Positions 20,701 through 29,389 of a stretch of 37,557 nucleotides of DNA are shown here, piece after piece. Location of the stretch: NCBI GenBank assembly GCA_900128395.1, contig LT649324.1, positions 1-37,557 of the forward strand. Direction: 5' to 3'. The notes below the pieces were generated by a model, which was given only the letters and a program-made list of their open reading frames with translations, had not been told where the DNA came from and did no database searches. The stretch's first letter is position 1. Each line of letters begins with the position of its first letter. Made by a program: the position numbers and the translations under genes. This stretch comes from Stramenopiles sp. TOSAG23-2. Taxonomy: Eukaryota > Sar.

Positions 20701-21467
20701 GAAATAGTCTTACTTTCATACTTACTTATATGGAAAATCGTAAACTGCAAAGGGCAAAGCAATTAGAAAAGAAGGAGAAATTGAAGAAGAAAAAGCTGAA
20801 AGAAGAGGAACAAAAACGGCTTGAAAAGGAAAAATATAATAAATGGGTTCAGGAGCGTGCTCAATTTGCACTAGAAAAGCGGGGTAAAATGTCTCAATTA
20901 CAACAGCAAAAAGCTATGAGAGAAGAGCAGAATCGTCGAGAAAACAAACGCTTAAAAGAAATGGCTGATCAACAAAGGCGGGCAAGGGCAGAAAGATTGA
21001 AAAACAATTGGAAAAAACGTGAAGAGGCTAAACGTATGGAAAAGTTGAGAAAAACAGCCGAGATTAAAGAAGCGCAAATTCAATTAACAGAGCTAGCAAT
21101 ACAACGACGGGAGGAGAATAAACGAAACTTAAATATGTGGCTTGACAGAAAGAAAAGACAAGATGAGATTAATCGTATAAAATTAAATCAACAGATAGAG
21201 CGATCAAATATGGCACGTGAGGTTATAATCCACCAACGGCAACAACGTTTGACAATGCTATTGTTAAATAAAGCTGTTCAAAAAAACAATTCACTATTAA
21301 CAAGTAATCGAAGTATTAAAAAAGGTGTAACAAGTAACAAGCGTAAAAAACGAGTAAAAACTCGTCATCGAAATAAATTTGCAACAGTTACAGCCGCCAA
21401 TAAAAATAATAATTCTGGTTCTATCATACTTGCTTTACCACCATTAGGTAGAACTCATGCCGGTTGA
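17742..21467 (+). CDS. Tubulin tyrosine ligase-like (TTLL) amino-acid ligase
   Basis: About 1241 residues from ATG 17742. A longer frame begins at a GTG and is not a credible eukaryotic start; the ATG leads straight into the family's opening R-PWW motif. The TTL domain covers about 1-430: an ATP-grasp lysine in MWILKP (K192) followed by a Q-GRGI loop, RKFDIRVWV, a HLTNF motif, and the metal-binding Glu/Asn in IEVNTNP (E382, N384). Enzymes of this fold add Glu, Gly or Tyr to tubulin tails or other proteins, usually in cilia and centrioles. Which amino acid is used cannot be read here. The rest is a basic disordered segment, a helical region that could be armadillo-like (about 700-960), a long Lys/Glu/Arg coiled coil (about 990-1190) and a basic tail, possibly for microtubule binding. 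Confidence 0.88.
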   Translation: MYSYLVFRGNSSNLVEDALLRRPWWKGVVNVPILDSATSDMKKILLHRKDESIKEAFEKQLFNFCWKSFTQVKYCISPKTGQVHTTTLHSIDPVPEYGRSDNNPHKRQLVNHFANIEPLCTKNGLLTSLKSYYPPLKLGCFDATPTTFVCTSNTKDKSWQAFVEHFKDIARKKMKLISIPWKHCSENMWILKPTNSNQGRGIEVFKELTKIKSFMRGKPKGEEWIFQKYLERPLLLWGRKFDIRVWVTVTENFEIYIHNEGYLRTSSESYTTDLDNTKNGGTTKSMVHLTNFCMQKHGPNVGKYEDGNTLSFKEFQQYLDDFHADDQVNFRHEIFPRVKQLCVDAILSAHLELEEGNRGRHSAELFGFDFMVDEDYRTWLIEVNTNPFLGTQNEWHGKLVSDMIEGFTQLTIDRLFPKPKEYKNNSDINTDLIHNWKLLYNKESNFLEVSLLPNSKREQLGVGAWYFPRSVPEIVQRQNNGERFEATEQNMNSESSRKFLNSGDRAASEARKRVRKRAMKLKEKEKKQDALIEDMITATKRLRAKQRQKERRERRIAFVKRCRDEPSLSKDAKEQKKNTQSKDSMQRVASPESPTTISAIEIVTASDTSISKLSLVKTTQVNLSDDKKSCKTSGRSLKSQMTATKRPSTMPALTSHVTKNKIKYRDENTTNKKYGNRTNNAITSKKIKRGPAVVTNKLKLLDISPRELAKESIKKINDILFPTANQLINNNMDEVLLEDNNKRGHPFINALYENGLNESNQKQYGDLLDAINHLQGCPTSNSVLICMAQRGVIELLWPICGIERTEPFSKAMQSTLGNSYISLIQQAEDVLIKIADLYRVQLHIRRQAKMPQLIQIVYRSVTPLIICESNDRNEVQLFALRVVLHNCKNVKSICQKCLLDSYVFHAAVYLNAYRAHPSACHIAKEILECATDQSLSQIKQFLNVADSKTDGIESNNHHCCNNEITNPDSLYAKETLHSLFSNEEIMRNSLTFILTYMENRKLQRAKQLEKKEKLKKKKLKEEEQKRLEKEKYNKWVQERAQFALEKRGKMSQLQQQKAMREEQNRRENKRLKEMADQQRRARAERLKNNWKKREEAKRMEKLRKTAEIKEAQIQLTELAIQRREENKRNLNMWLDRKKRQDEINRIKLNQQIERSNMAREVIIHQRQQRLTMLLLNKAVQKNNSLLTSNRSIKKGVTSNKRKKRVKTRHRNKFATVTAANKNNNSGSIILALPPLGRTHAG

Positions 21468-21674
21468 AAAAGTAGGTTTTTTTTTGTTTTTATTATAACC
21501 CCATTCGTAAAAAGTAATTTTTCTTTAAAAATTTATTTTTAAAAAAAAAAAATAATATATATATATACGACTCGTATTTCATACTGGCCAGGGTATAATT
21601 CATTGTATTCCTCGCCAAATGCGCACTCTTAATGCATACTGCAGCAGTATATTTTAAAAAAATATATTCTTATT

Positions 21675-22694
21675 TTACGAAGTCCAACCTTTGACTTCAC
21701 TCCAATCGTTATCAGCAGTCGTCCATTCTACTCTAGATGATTCGGGTATTTCAATAAAATCTTTATTCAATGATGATGTCTTTTTCTTTTTCTTCCTCGC
21801 TCGTTTTCGTCTTTTAGTACTGCTGTTGCTGCTGCTATTATTTGTGGTGTTCATACTATGATCTATGGTTTCTTTACTTAAATTATCATTTACAGCAGTA
21901 GCAGAAGTTGATAGCGTCGAATCTTTTGAAAGTTCTGCTTCCATTTCTATTTGTTTTTCCTGTTCTACCTTTGAAAATAATCTACCATTCACTTGTGGAC
22001 AAAATACATAAGTTAGACTTTTTTTTGAATCTACTTCTTTGGCATCAAGGAGTGTAGTTTGATGTACATAAGTTGGCCATAGTTTTTCCATGAATTTTTT
22101 TTTTTTCACCAATACAAGTCCTGCAGATTTAGCAGATTCGACATGTCTCCACTCAGTATATGGAAGAAAATTTTTCATTGTCAAGAAATAATAGCATCTT
22201 CGTTTAATATTTAAATAAAATGCAGATGATAAAAACGCCTCTCGAATCAAATTCCTATTAAGGTGCGTTCTTTGTTCACCCGTGTGAGGATAATTAAATA
22301 CTATGGCATCAAATTTTTTATTATCAATAAACTGAGATAGTATTGTCGCATCAACACCGTGTCTCACAATAACATTAGGAAATTTTTTTATTTTATCTAC
22401 AAAATTATTATGATATTTTTCCTTCACTGTTTTATATGAATCATATGTCGTCGCCATGACCAATTTAAATGGTTTACGCGGATGTGTCTTCTTTCTTTGT
22501 ATTAAAATAGCGTTGGAAAAACTCATATCCCCTTCCCCAAGAATCAATAAACTTTCACAGTTGTTAAAATCATTAATATTAAATGCTTTGTTATTTTTAT
22601 TATTATGACCACTACTACTACCATCACTCATATTCTTCCTCTTCCGCTTCTTCTTTGAATTATTTTGTCTGCCATCTAGTGTATTATCAAACAT
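21675..22694 (-). CDS. BMT5-like (DUF2431) rRNA uridine-N3 methyltransferase
   Basis: A 339-residue protein from ATG 22694. The frame reaches 22751, but that codon is GTG. The DUF2431 Rossmann-like domain (about 44-225) has the SAM loop LGEGDMSFS (52-60), an ATTYDS strand, GVDAT, and the FNYPHTG motif followed by NRNLIREAF. This is the family of yeast Bmt5, which methylates the N3 of a 25S rRNA uridine in the nucleolus. Plant and animal relatives are less well characterised. A basic cluster KKKRKRK (14-20) and a second near the C-terminus fit nucleolar targeting. Between them lies a Ser/Asn-rich stretch. It is convergent with the TTLL gene, 207 bp apart. Confidence 0.85.
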   Translation of the reverse strand: MFDNTLDGRQNNSKKKRKRKNMSDGSSSGHNNKNNKAFNINDFNNCESLLILGEGDMSFSNAILIQRKKTHPRKPFKLVMATTYDSYKTVKEKYHNNFVDKIKKFPNVIVRHGVDATILSQFIDNKKFDAIVFNYPHTGEQRTHLNRNLIREAFLSSAFYLNIKRRCYYFLTMKNFLPYTEWRHVESAKSAGLVLVKKKKFMEKLWPTYVHQTTLLDAKEVDSKKSLTYVFCPQVNGRLFSKVEQEKQIEMEAELSKDSTLSTSATAVNDNLSKETIDHSMNTTNNSSSNSSTKRRKRARKKKKKTSSLNKDFIEIPESSRVEWTTADNDWSEVKGWTS

Positions 22695-22905
22695 TATTAG
22701 AAAATATAGTATTATGCAACGCGGTAGGTCACAAGCCCTATAACTTTTCACTTTTGTGTTTTAGAATATTTCCCGTATATTAATGTTTTTATTTCAAAGA
22801 AAGATCTTATTATACTGTGTTGCTATTGCGCTATTTATTATTATTACATCTGTATATATATTTATTATATTATATATAATAAGAAATTATTATTTGACTA
22901 TCCCG

Positions 22906-22941
<36 letters not shown>
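22906..22941. repeat. (ATA)12 microsatellite
   Basis: Twelve perfect ATA units upstream of the BMT5-like gene. Confidence 0.9.
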
Positions 22942-23102
22942 TTTTAATATGATCGCCAATCAATCCCCCGGCCTTCCCATCAGCTGAGATTTCCAGGAGC
23001 GGTGGTGCGGTGTGGTAGACCTGGTAGAGCTACACAACTGCTGAGATGATACGGTGATGTGTACTCTAACTCTGGTACTGTCGTCTGTAGCAGGCTGGGC
23101 AG

Positions 23103-23481
23103 GCCCAGTTAATTTTTTTCACAGGACGATACTTTAGCATTGGAATAGCATAGAGGTCCAAAATATCGCATGAAAAAGTATCGTCCTGTGATGCTGTGTC
23201 CATGCTAGATAAAAGATGAAAAAATGAGATTTATCGTTCGATAAAATTGTTCTAAATTTTGGGAATCTGAAAATATAAATATGGAAATCATGATATTTAA
23301 AAGTTTTTCTAACTATAATAATTATTTATTATATTTAATATTTACGGATATTTTTATAGTATATTTCATGTATGCCATAAAATTGGAATATTTGGCAGGA
23401 CGATACTTTTTCATGCGATATTTTGGACCTCCATGCTATTCCGATGCTAAAGTATCGTCCTGTGAAAAAAATTGACTGGGC
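23103..23481. mobile_element. MITE-like foldback element with 86-bp inverted arms
   Basis: The left arm (23103-23188) and right arm (23396-23481) are reverse complements over 86 bp with three mismatches and no gaps (83/86). Each arm contains its own inverted repeat built on CAGGACGATACTTT: 23120-23135 with 23175-23190, and 23396-23409 with 23449-23462. The 207-bp centre is AT-rich and non-coding. CTGGGCAGGCC occurs at 23095-23105 and again at 23476-23486, a possible 11-bp target-site duplication that overlaps the outer ends of the arms. Long arms with an 11-bp duplication would fit a Mutator-like non-autonomous element (inference). No transposase is present. Confidence 0.75.
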
Positions 23482-23830
23482 AGGCCGGGCCCTTAATAAT
23501 TATGCATCCTGCATCCTGAAACCTTAGTACATATCATATCGATAGGATAAATTTTCATATTGTAATTAGTATAAATATTATTATCGTTTAAATTCCTTAA
23601 TAGATATTTCTCGGAACTCGGAACTCGGAACAAAACTATTATTATTATTACTGCTGGACTGGACTGTGCCTGGACTGGTGGACTAAATACATACAGTACA
23701 CTGTAAGAAAATTATTATTTAAAATGATATATATTTAAATGAAAAAAATAGAAAAGATAAAGGATAAACCAAAAATTGGAAGCAAAGTTTATTTTTGTTT
23801 CCTTTTTTTCTATATTTTCAATCGTCCATA

Positions 23831-24979
23831 ATGGTACTTAGAGGATCAAAAATTAAACCAGATGACTCCCTAGAAGATGCTCAATTGGCTATTAAAAGGG
23901 CTAATAAATATTTAAGACAAACAAGAAAAGAATTAGAAAAAGCCAAAAATGTTGGAATTGATACTTTAAAAACAATAGAAAGGAAAGATTCTGATGGTAC
24001 AAGTATCGTAACAAAGGCAGAGCTTACTGACATTTTAGGTGTGCTGTTAGATACCATTAGAAAACAGGAAGAAGAAAAAAGGAGGGCAGAAATTGCTGTG
24101 AGAAATGCAAATGAAAATTTACGAAAAACTCTTTTGCAGTTACTTTGTGGTGGAATAGCAGGTGCAACAGCACGTTCTTTTGTTGCGCCGATTGATCGTG
24201 TAAAAATATTGATGCAAACACAGCAATTAACTGTGAAAGATGGAAAGCAACGCTATAATTCTGTTATGCAATCGTTGCGGTATATTGTGCAAAATGAAGG
24301 TATTTCTAAATTATGGCGAGGAAATGGCACGAATTGCATTCGTGTTTTTCCGTACGCAGCGACACAATTTGTTAGCTACGATAAATATAAAGCTATGCTT
24401 TTATTAGAGGGTGGAACTATGACCATCTTTCGTAGACTATTTGCTGGGGCATTAGCCGGAGCAACTGCAACGTCGTTGACGCACCCATTGGATGTTGTTC
24501 GACTTCGTTTATCCGTCCAGCCAGAATTGCATGGTTTTAAAGGAGCAATACGTAGTGTCTACATGGAGCAAGGTATGAAAACGTTTTTCAAAGGTTATAG
24601 TGCTACACTTTTAAGTCTAGCGCCATTCATTGCCATAAATTTCGCAACGTTTGATCAATTAAAATTTGTAACATATAAAACATTTCCAATATTGGAAGAT
24701 AATATAGGTGTAACATTAGGATTAGGTGCTTGTGCAGGATTGTTTGCGCAATCAATTTGCTTTCCTTTAGATACAATACGACGCCGTATGCAATTACCTG
24801 GTCAACACTATTCATCTGTATTGAATGCTTTTAAAACAGTTTTTCAAACGGAAGGTATGAAAGGATTTTATAAAGGAATGGCACCAAATGCAATAAAAGT
24901 TATACCTAATAATGCAATAAGATTTGTAGTATATGATTATTTGAAAACACGTTACCAATTGAAATCAAAAAGAAAATAG
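23831..24979 (+). CDS. Mitochondrial carrier (SLC25) with N-terminal extension
   Basis: A 382-residue protein from ATG 23831; an in-frame TTG further upstream is not a credible start. Three repeats of about 95 residues begin near residue 101, with signature motifs PIDRVK, PLDVVR and PLDTIR and the matching G-x-x-x-G helix patterns. It is closest in feel to the SCaMC (SLC25A24)/CoA/adenine-nucleotide branch, so a nucleotide or related substrate is likely but unproven. It should lie in the mitochondrial inner membrane. The first 100 residues are charged, probably coiled coil. They include a KDSDGTS segment that recalls a broken EF-hand loop, where SCaMC proteins carry functional EF-hands. It is the first of two same-strand genes, 1.4 kb apart. 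Confidence 0.85.
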   Translation: MVLRGSKIKPDDSLEDAQLAIKRANKYLRQTRKELEKAKNVGIDTLKTIERKDSDGTSIVTKAELTDILGVLLDTIRKQEEEKRRAEIAVRNANENLRKTLLQLLCGGIAGATARSFVAPIDRVKILMQTQQLTVKDGKQRYNSVMQSLRYIVQNEGISKLWRGNGTNCIRVFPYAATQFVSYDKYKAMLLLEGGTMTIFRRLFAGALAGATATSLTHPLDVVRLRLSVQPELHGFKGAIRSVYMEQGMKTFFKGYSATLLSLAPFIAINFATFDQLKFVTYKTFPILEDNIGVTLGLGACAGLFAQSICFPLDTIRRRMQLPGQHYSSVLNAFKTVFQTEGMKGFYKGMAPNAIKVIPNNAIRFVVYDYLKTRYQLKSKRK

Positions 24980-25195
24980 CATTTATAATGTATATACATG
25001 TATATTTATAGAATATTAAGCAAATGAGCATGAAACATATATTACACAATGTAAAATTAGGAGGTATACTTTTGAGGATCGGAGAGTATTTAATATTATA
25101 CACAGTAATTATGTATTATTTGAGTGCAGAGCTTTTTTTGACCTGAAAGTTTTTTTAGGGCTTACATTTCCATCACCAATCCTATATTAAGTATA

Positions 25196-25394
25196 ATTTT
25201 ACATACACTATTTCAGGGTACTTTTCCTATAAAGAGGTAAATAACAAAACGTAAAGTTCCCATGTTCCCATGTATGAAAAATAAAATAGAGTCTATTTTA
25301 CATACACTATTTCAGGGTACTTTTCCTATAAAGAGGTAAATAACAAAACGTAAAGTTCCCATGTTCCCATGTATGAAAAATAAAATAGAGTCTA
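25196..25394. repeat. Perfect tandem duplication, 99-bp period
   Basis: 25196-25294 and 25295-25393 are identical over 99 bp (plus one further base). Each copy contains the short internal repeat GTTCCCATGTTCCCATGTA. Perfect identity points to a recent event. Confidence 0.95.
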
Positions 25395-25418
25395 AAAACA
25401 CTCTCTATGAATCTACAT

Positions 25419-25440
25419 TAGTATGATACATATCATACTA
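25419..25440. repeat. 22-bp near-perfect palindrome
   Basis: TAGTATGATA and TATCATACTA are exact reverse complements separated by CA. Confidence 0.8.
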
Positions 25441-25753
25441 TCATAAAGATCCCCATATAGGCTCAACAACATATCATGCGTTGCGTATTATAACATTTAA
25501 CATTAGGTTTACACGGTGCCCTCGTCTATTTCGTGCACTTCACTCTTGAGGAGTGAAGCGACGAATAAAATTAGTTTAGGTTTAAAGAAAAGTCTAGGAC
25601 CTGCTTATAGACTTACAAAATATAAGAAAAAAATATGGTGCCGGGTCGGAAGAATATCAAAAGGCACTGGCGAGTTTAAAATAATAATTACATACTGTAC
25701 TTTCTAACCTATCTATCAACTACGAACGTACAATACTCGTATGTTTGTACTTA

Positions 25754-25771
25754 CAGAGAGGATCCTCTCTG
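25754..25771. other. 18-bp perfect palindrome centred on GGATCC
   Basis: CAGAGAGGATCCTCTCTG reads the same on both strands. Its inner 16 bases recur exactly at 34334-34349. It could be a dimeric protein binding site; no function is known. Confidence 0.7.
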
Positions 25772-26372
25772 GTACTTAGTCTATTTATATTAGCATAAAT
25801 AGTAAAAAAATGGTAGTATATATTATAGTAGGTACGAACTCGTAATAGTTGTTATATACAGCATATTTGTTGCTTGTTCTTGTTATTTTAATTTCATTTT
25901 AATGCTGTGTCTATGTCCGTATTAATGAAATTAATACTTTTAAATGTTTTTAAGCCTTCAGCCTTTTTTTTTTTTTACTTTTTACCTTGCTGGCTGGCTG
26001 GCTTTTAGTTTGCTGTTACTGTATGACTATTATATTAAAATATTAATATTCTGGACTATTAATAAATACTCGTATGCTGGTATGCCTGTGGCCAGCCAGC
26101 CAGCTGGTACACGCACTTGTCTTTTTTTTTTTCCAGATTTTTTATTATTAGCATTTACATGTATGGGTGCGTATAAATACAATCATACATATTTATTACA
26201 AGCTTTTAATCATAAGCTGCTTGAGCAAATCTTGTCAAACGGTTAAATATAAATATAGATGATACAAGGGACATGTTTTTTGACCTGGATACTTGTACAC
26301 ACGATCAACAGATACAATAAAACAAACCTGTTCCACCTGCTGCGAAAACGTGATTTATAAGATATAGATAAT

Positions 26373-29273
26373 ATGTTTCGAAAATCTTCTAAAACGAAAC
26401 AAGATATTGATGAGGACGAGGAACAGCCATATAGATGGGTTGATATGTTCCAATTTATAACTCGTTCAAATTTTGATAATGAATCTGAAGATTACACATA
26501 TTTACAAATAATGTTTGTGTTGTTCAATGGTGGTATTATTAATGACGAAGATTCGAAGCCATTGTATGTATCAAATTCAGAAACTTACAACAAAGGATTG
26601 AAAATATTAAAGAATACGCAAAAAAATATACAAAAAGTAATGCCAGATAATAACCATTACATTGCAATATTAAATGCTGTAATAGATATCTTAGATCGAA
26701 CTGATTATCTTTCATATCAACCGCTTCTTCATACTATGATATTATTGTCTAAAATTTATGATGCATTGGTTATGACAACTGCGTATACATATTATGGCAT
26801 TTCTTACCCAGGATATCGTTATTTCAATCCTAAGACAGGATATTTAAGTAATACTTTAGTTAATGTACAAAAAAAGGCAACTAAAAAATTATTTGGTGGC
26901 CAAAGTGATGCGAATGATAAAGATCATATTGCAACTACACGTGTAGCTGTTCAATTCCAAAATGTCATGGAGTATATGGATGATCATATAGATAGTGAAC
27001 ATATAACAGAGTATATTCAAATGGAAAATAAAGAAAGAGAAAAGGAAGATAATAGGCAACGATCGGAACATATACTAGTTAAATCAGAAGTACTCGAGGA
27101 ACTAGAAAAAAGATTACGATTGAGTTTTAAAAAAAGATTTGAATCTTTTGTAAAAAATGATAAACATGGTATTGAAAGTGTGCACTTTATCGATTTTGTA
27201 CGTAAAGCCAATATCATGAAAACGGATAGAAGCAAATTTAAAATTAAGAAAGAAAAAACATTAGAAAAACAAAGTTCCGGGTTTCGTGGGTTGAAAAAAA
27301 GTAAAAAGACAGCACTAAATGTGCTTTGGGGTATTAAAAAAAAATGTTCCTATCCGAATTGTAAAGGTGAATTTTCTAAACGAAAATGGGTTCGTAATAC
27401 TTTTTTCAACGATGTCTACTGTCCCACATGCATGGATAAGAATTTAAAAAAAAAAACTAAAAAATGGAAGAAAAAAGTTGGTCGTATGAATAAAAAAAGA
27501 ACGAAAAATAATCCAGAAGAGGAAGAAGAACAACATGATGATGATGATGATGATGATGGCCTCGTAGACAACAATGTAAATGATGTGGATCCATATAAAT
27601 GTAATATAGAGGGTGGAGAAGATGTTTACGAATTTGTGTTCGATGGGCATTTAAAAACAGCATATGTCATCATCAATAATGAAGATAAAATTGATGATAA
27701 AAAAACTATTAAAAAAAAGAAAGCAAAAGTTGAAGAATTGAAAGTGGAAATGGATGCAATATTAACAAAAGTCGCATATATCGATGATGGAAAATCAAAA
27801 ATGGTAGCATTGAGAAATGTTATTAAATCTGCAAATGGTATTTTAGACAAGGCATTTAAGAAAAATCATGACTGGAGAAAACGATTGCTTTTAATTGATC
27901 ATTTTGATGGGAGAGTATCAAATAAAGGGCCGTTTAATAATGGTGATATGGTCATTTATCAAAATCAAAATAGCCATACATATAAAGAAGGTATGGTTTT
28001 AAAACGACAAAAAAAGGTACCTGCCCGTCAACAGAACTCCAATGAAGGTAGTGATAAGAAGCTCCCAAAGCCATTGAGCTATTTGGATGAAAATGGAAAT
28101 CTGGTTGAAGACAAAGCAGCGAAATATATTTTATTGATTAATGGGATAGAAACCCCTGTTTATAGCTCGCGTGCCGTGAAAAACCATCATGTTACAATTT
28201 TTTCGTACATGCGACATTTTTTTAAAAATGACTCAATTGGTAATAGAATCTCTGGAGCATTTTCTAATTTTGGGGAAGATGATAGTGATTTACACCATGT
28301 CAGCAGAAAACAATTTTGCATTGAATTAACTAAATGCTTATCGATGGTAGATAAGCTTGATTGGTCGCAAAGTTGTCAAGAAAAGTATCTTAGTTTTGTA
28401 ATCGAAACGTTAATTGAGGTAGAGAAAATATATATTGTAAGATTATTATCAGAAGAAATACATAGTGAGTTGAAGAAAAGAACATCTCAAAAAATAACGA
28501 CACATGGCCTTGGTACACTTGCATATGTAATGACCGGGGAACACAAGAATTTTACAGATTTGAATAAGTATATAAAAATAGCTGATAACGATAATGATGG
28601 TTATTTATCATCGAGTGACTTTGTACGGTTTGGTGCACGACCTTTGCTGGAGCAATATGTGACTGATGACGGTACAGTAGGCGATGGACTAGGCAATAAT
28701 GCCAATGCAAAAGGCAAAAAGAAAAATATTAGTAAAACTGAGAGTGCCAAAATCAATACTAGTAAAAATGAAAGCGTGAATACTAAACCAGTAATGAAAG
28801 GCGATACTGCGAATATTATTGGAGAGGAAAAAACAACTGACGCCGATGTAAAGAAAAAGGATTTTAAAAGTGAAATTGAAAAAGTAGTGACTTACGATAA
28901 CTTTCCAATATTACAAAAGGAGATTATTAATAGAGTTCGTAGATTGAAAGGTATTCATAATCCGGTCTCTGTTACAGGTGTCGAAAATAATATAGAAGAA
29001 ATTGAAAATCATTATGTAGAACTTTCTAGAGTAATGCTACGAGAAGACGAAGTCGAAGAAAAAATTTTAGAATATGAGCGTAAATTTGATATTCACGAAA
29101 ATATGGGAAAAGATGAAATTGCCAATAGACGGATGATGCTATATAAACGCTGTGAAACTTTAAACATTATGTATGGTTGGTGCAATCCAAAATATTGGGA
29201 GTATGATCACGATTTAGAATTGTATGCGGCAATGGCTGAGGAGCAAGTGAGAAGAGAACATGGAGAAGCATAA
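26373..29273 (+). CDS. Unrecognised protein with zinc-knuckle, Tudor-like and EF-hand elements
   Basis: A 966-residue protein whose overall family I do not recognise. The N-terminal 200 residues are helical with hydrophobic faces but no clear membrane span. C325-x4-C330-x19-C350-x2-C353 could bind one zinc and is followed by a very basic run. A poly-acidic tract (about 390-400) is encoded by GAT repeats (about 27537-27557). Residues about 518-605 (GDMVIYQ...EGMVLKRQ, then YILLINGIETPVYSSRAV) resemble an SH3/Tudor-like barrel. A canonical EF-hand loop begins at D738 (DNDNDGYLSSSD). The C-terminus is charged and helical. It may be a calcium-responsive adaptor, but that is inference. The ATG 26373 is in aatATG. 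It is convergent with the ER protein gene, 116 bp away. Confidence 0.7.
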   Translation: MFRKSSKTKQDIDEDEEQPYRWVDMFQFITRSNFDNESEDYTYLQIMFVLFNGGIINDEDSKPLYVSNSETYNKGLKILKNTQKNIQKVMPDNNHYIAILNAVIDILDRTDYLSYQPLLHTMILLSKIYDALVMTTAYTYYGISYPGYRYFNPKTGYLSNTLVNVQKKATKKLFGGQSDANDKDHIATTRVAVQFQNVMEYMDDHIDSEHITEYIQMENKEREKEDNRQRSEHILVKSEVLEELEKRLRLSFKKRFESFVKNDKHGIESVHFIDFVRKANIMKTDRSKFKIKKEKTLEKQSSGFRGLKKSKKTALNVLWGIKKKCSYPNCKGEFSKRKWVRNTFFNDVYCPTCMDKNLKKKTKKWKKKVGRMNKKRTKNNPEEEEEQHDDDDDDDGLVDNNVNDVDPYKCNIEGGEDVYEFVFDGHLKTAYVIINNEDKIDDKKTIKKKKAKVEELKVEMDAILTKVAYIDDGKSKMVALRNVIKSANGILDKAFKKNHDWRKRLLLIDHFDGRVSNKGPFNNGDMVIYQNQNSHTYKEGMVLKRQKKVPARQQNSNEGSDKKLPKPLSYLDENGNLVEDKAAKYILLINGIETPVYSSRAVKNHHVTIFSYMRHFFKNDSIGNRISGAFSNFGEDDSDLHHVSRKQFCIELTKCLSMVDKLDWSQSCQEKYLSFVIETLIEVEKIYIVRLLSEEIHSELKKRTSQKITTHGLGTLAYVMTGEHKNFTDLNKYIKIADNDNDGYLSSSDFVRFGARPLLEQYVTDDGTVGDGLGNNANAKGKKKNISKTESAKINTSKNESVNTKPVMKGDTANIIGEEKTTDADVKKKDFKSEIEKVVTYDNFPILQKEIINRVRRLKGIHNPVSVTGVENNIEEIENHYVELSRVMLREDEVEEKILEYERKFDIHENMGKDEIANRRMMLYKRCETLNIMYGWCNPKYWEYDHDLELYAAMAEEQVRREHGEA

Positions 29274-29389
29274 AAAAAGAGTGTGTGTCAATAAATATAC
29301 GAAGTATGATACGAGCTCATATTGAGATATTTATTTTTACGTATGCATATGTATGCATAGTATCATACGGCCATCGTCCATCATTCTCT

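Larger units (their letters stand above)
22695..23830. other. Divergent intergenic region with foldback element
   Basis: Promoter region of the BMT5-like (-) and mitochondrial carrier (+) genes. It contains an (ATA)n microsatellite, an ACCTGGTA word at 23019-23026, the MITE-like element at 23103-23481, three tandem CTCGGAA units at 23610-23630, and CTGGACT-type short repeats near 23653-23685. The 64-codon frame at 23281-23475 runs into the inverted arm and is not a gene. Confidence 0.6.
24980..26372. other. Intergenic region (1.4 kb) with tandem duplication and palindromes
   Basis: It lies between two same-strand genes. It holds the 99-bp tandem duplication (25196-25394), a palindrome at 25419-25440, an 8-bp-stem hairpin (CTTCACTC and GAGTGAAG) near 25535-25558, an 18-bp GGATCC palindrome at 25754-25771, TACTCGTA words near 25734 and 26067, and GGCTGGCTGGC/CCAGCCAGCC runs near 25988 and 26092. 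The 63-codon frame at 25516-25707 and the 100-codon frame at 25944-26246 have no recognisable content; I do not call them genes. Confidence 0.55.

Noticed and set aside
23281-23475. 64-codon frame in the BMT5/carrier spacer
   Set aside because: Its second half is the inverted arm of the foldback element; no coding character.
25535-25558. Hairpin CTTCACTC/GAGTGAAG considered as a tRNA arm or small RNA
   Set aside because: No acceptor stem, T-loop or anticodon arm fits around it; no tRNA was found in any spacer.
25516-25707. 63-codon frame with a basic peptide
   Set aside because: It has Lys/Arg-rich residues and an upstream hairpin but no recognised family, and it is isolated in a repeat-filled spacer; possibly a gene relic.
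25944-26246. 100-codon hydrophobic frame
   Set aside because: Encoded by poly-T and GGCTGGCTGGC low-complexity DNA; the hydrophobicity is a composition effect.
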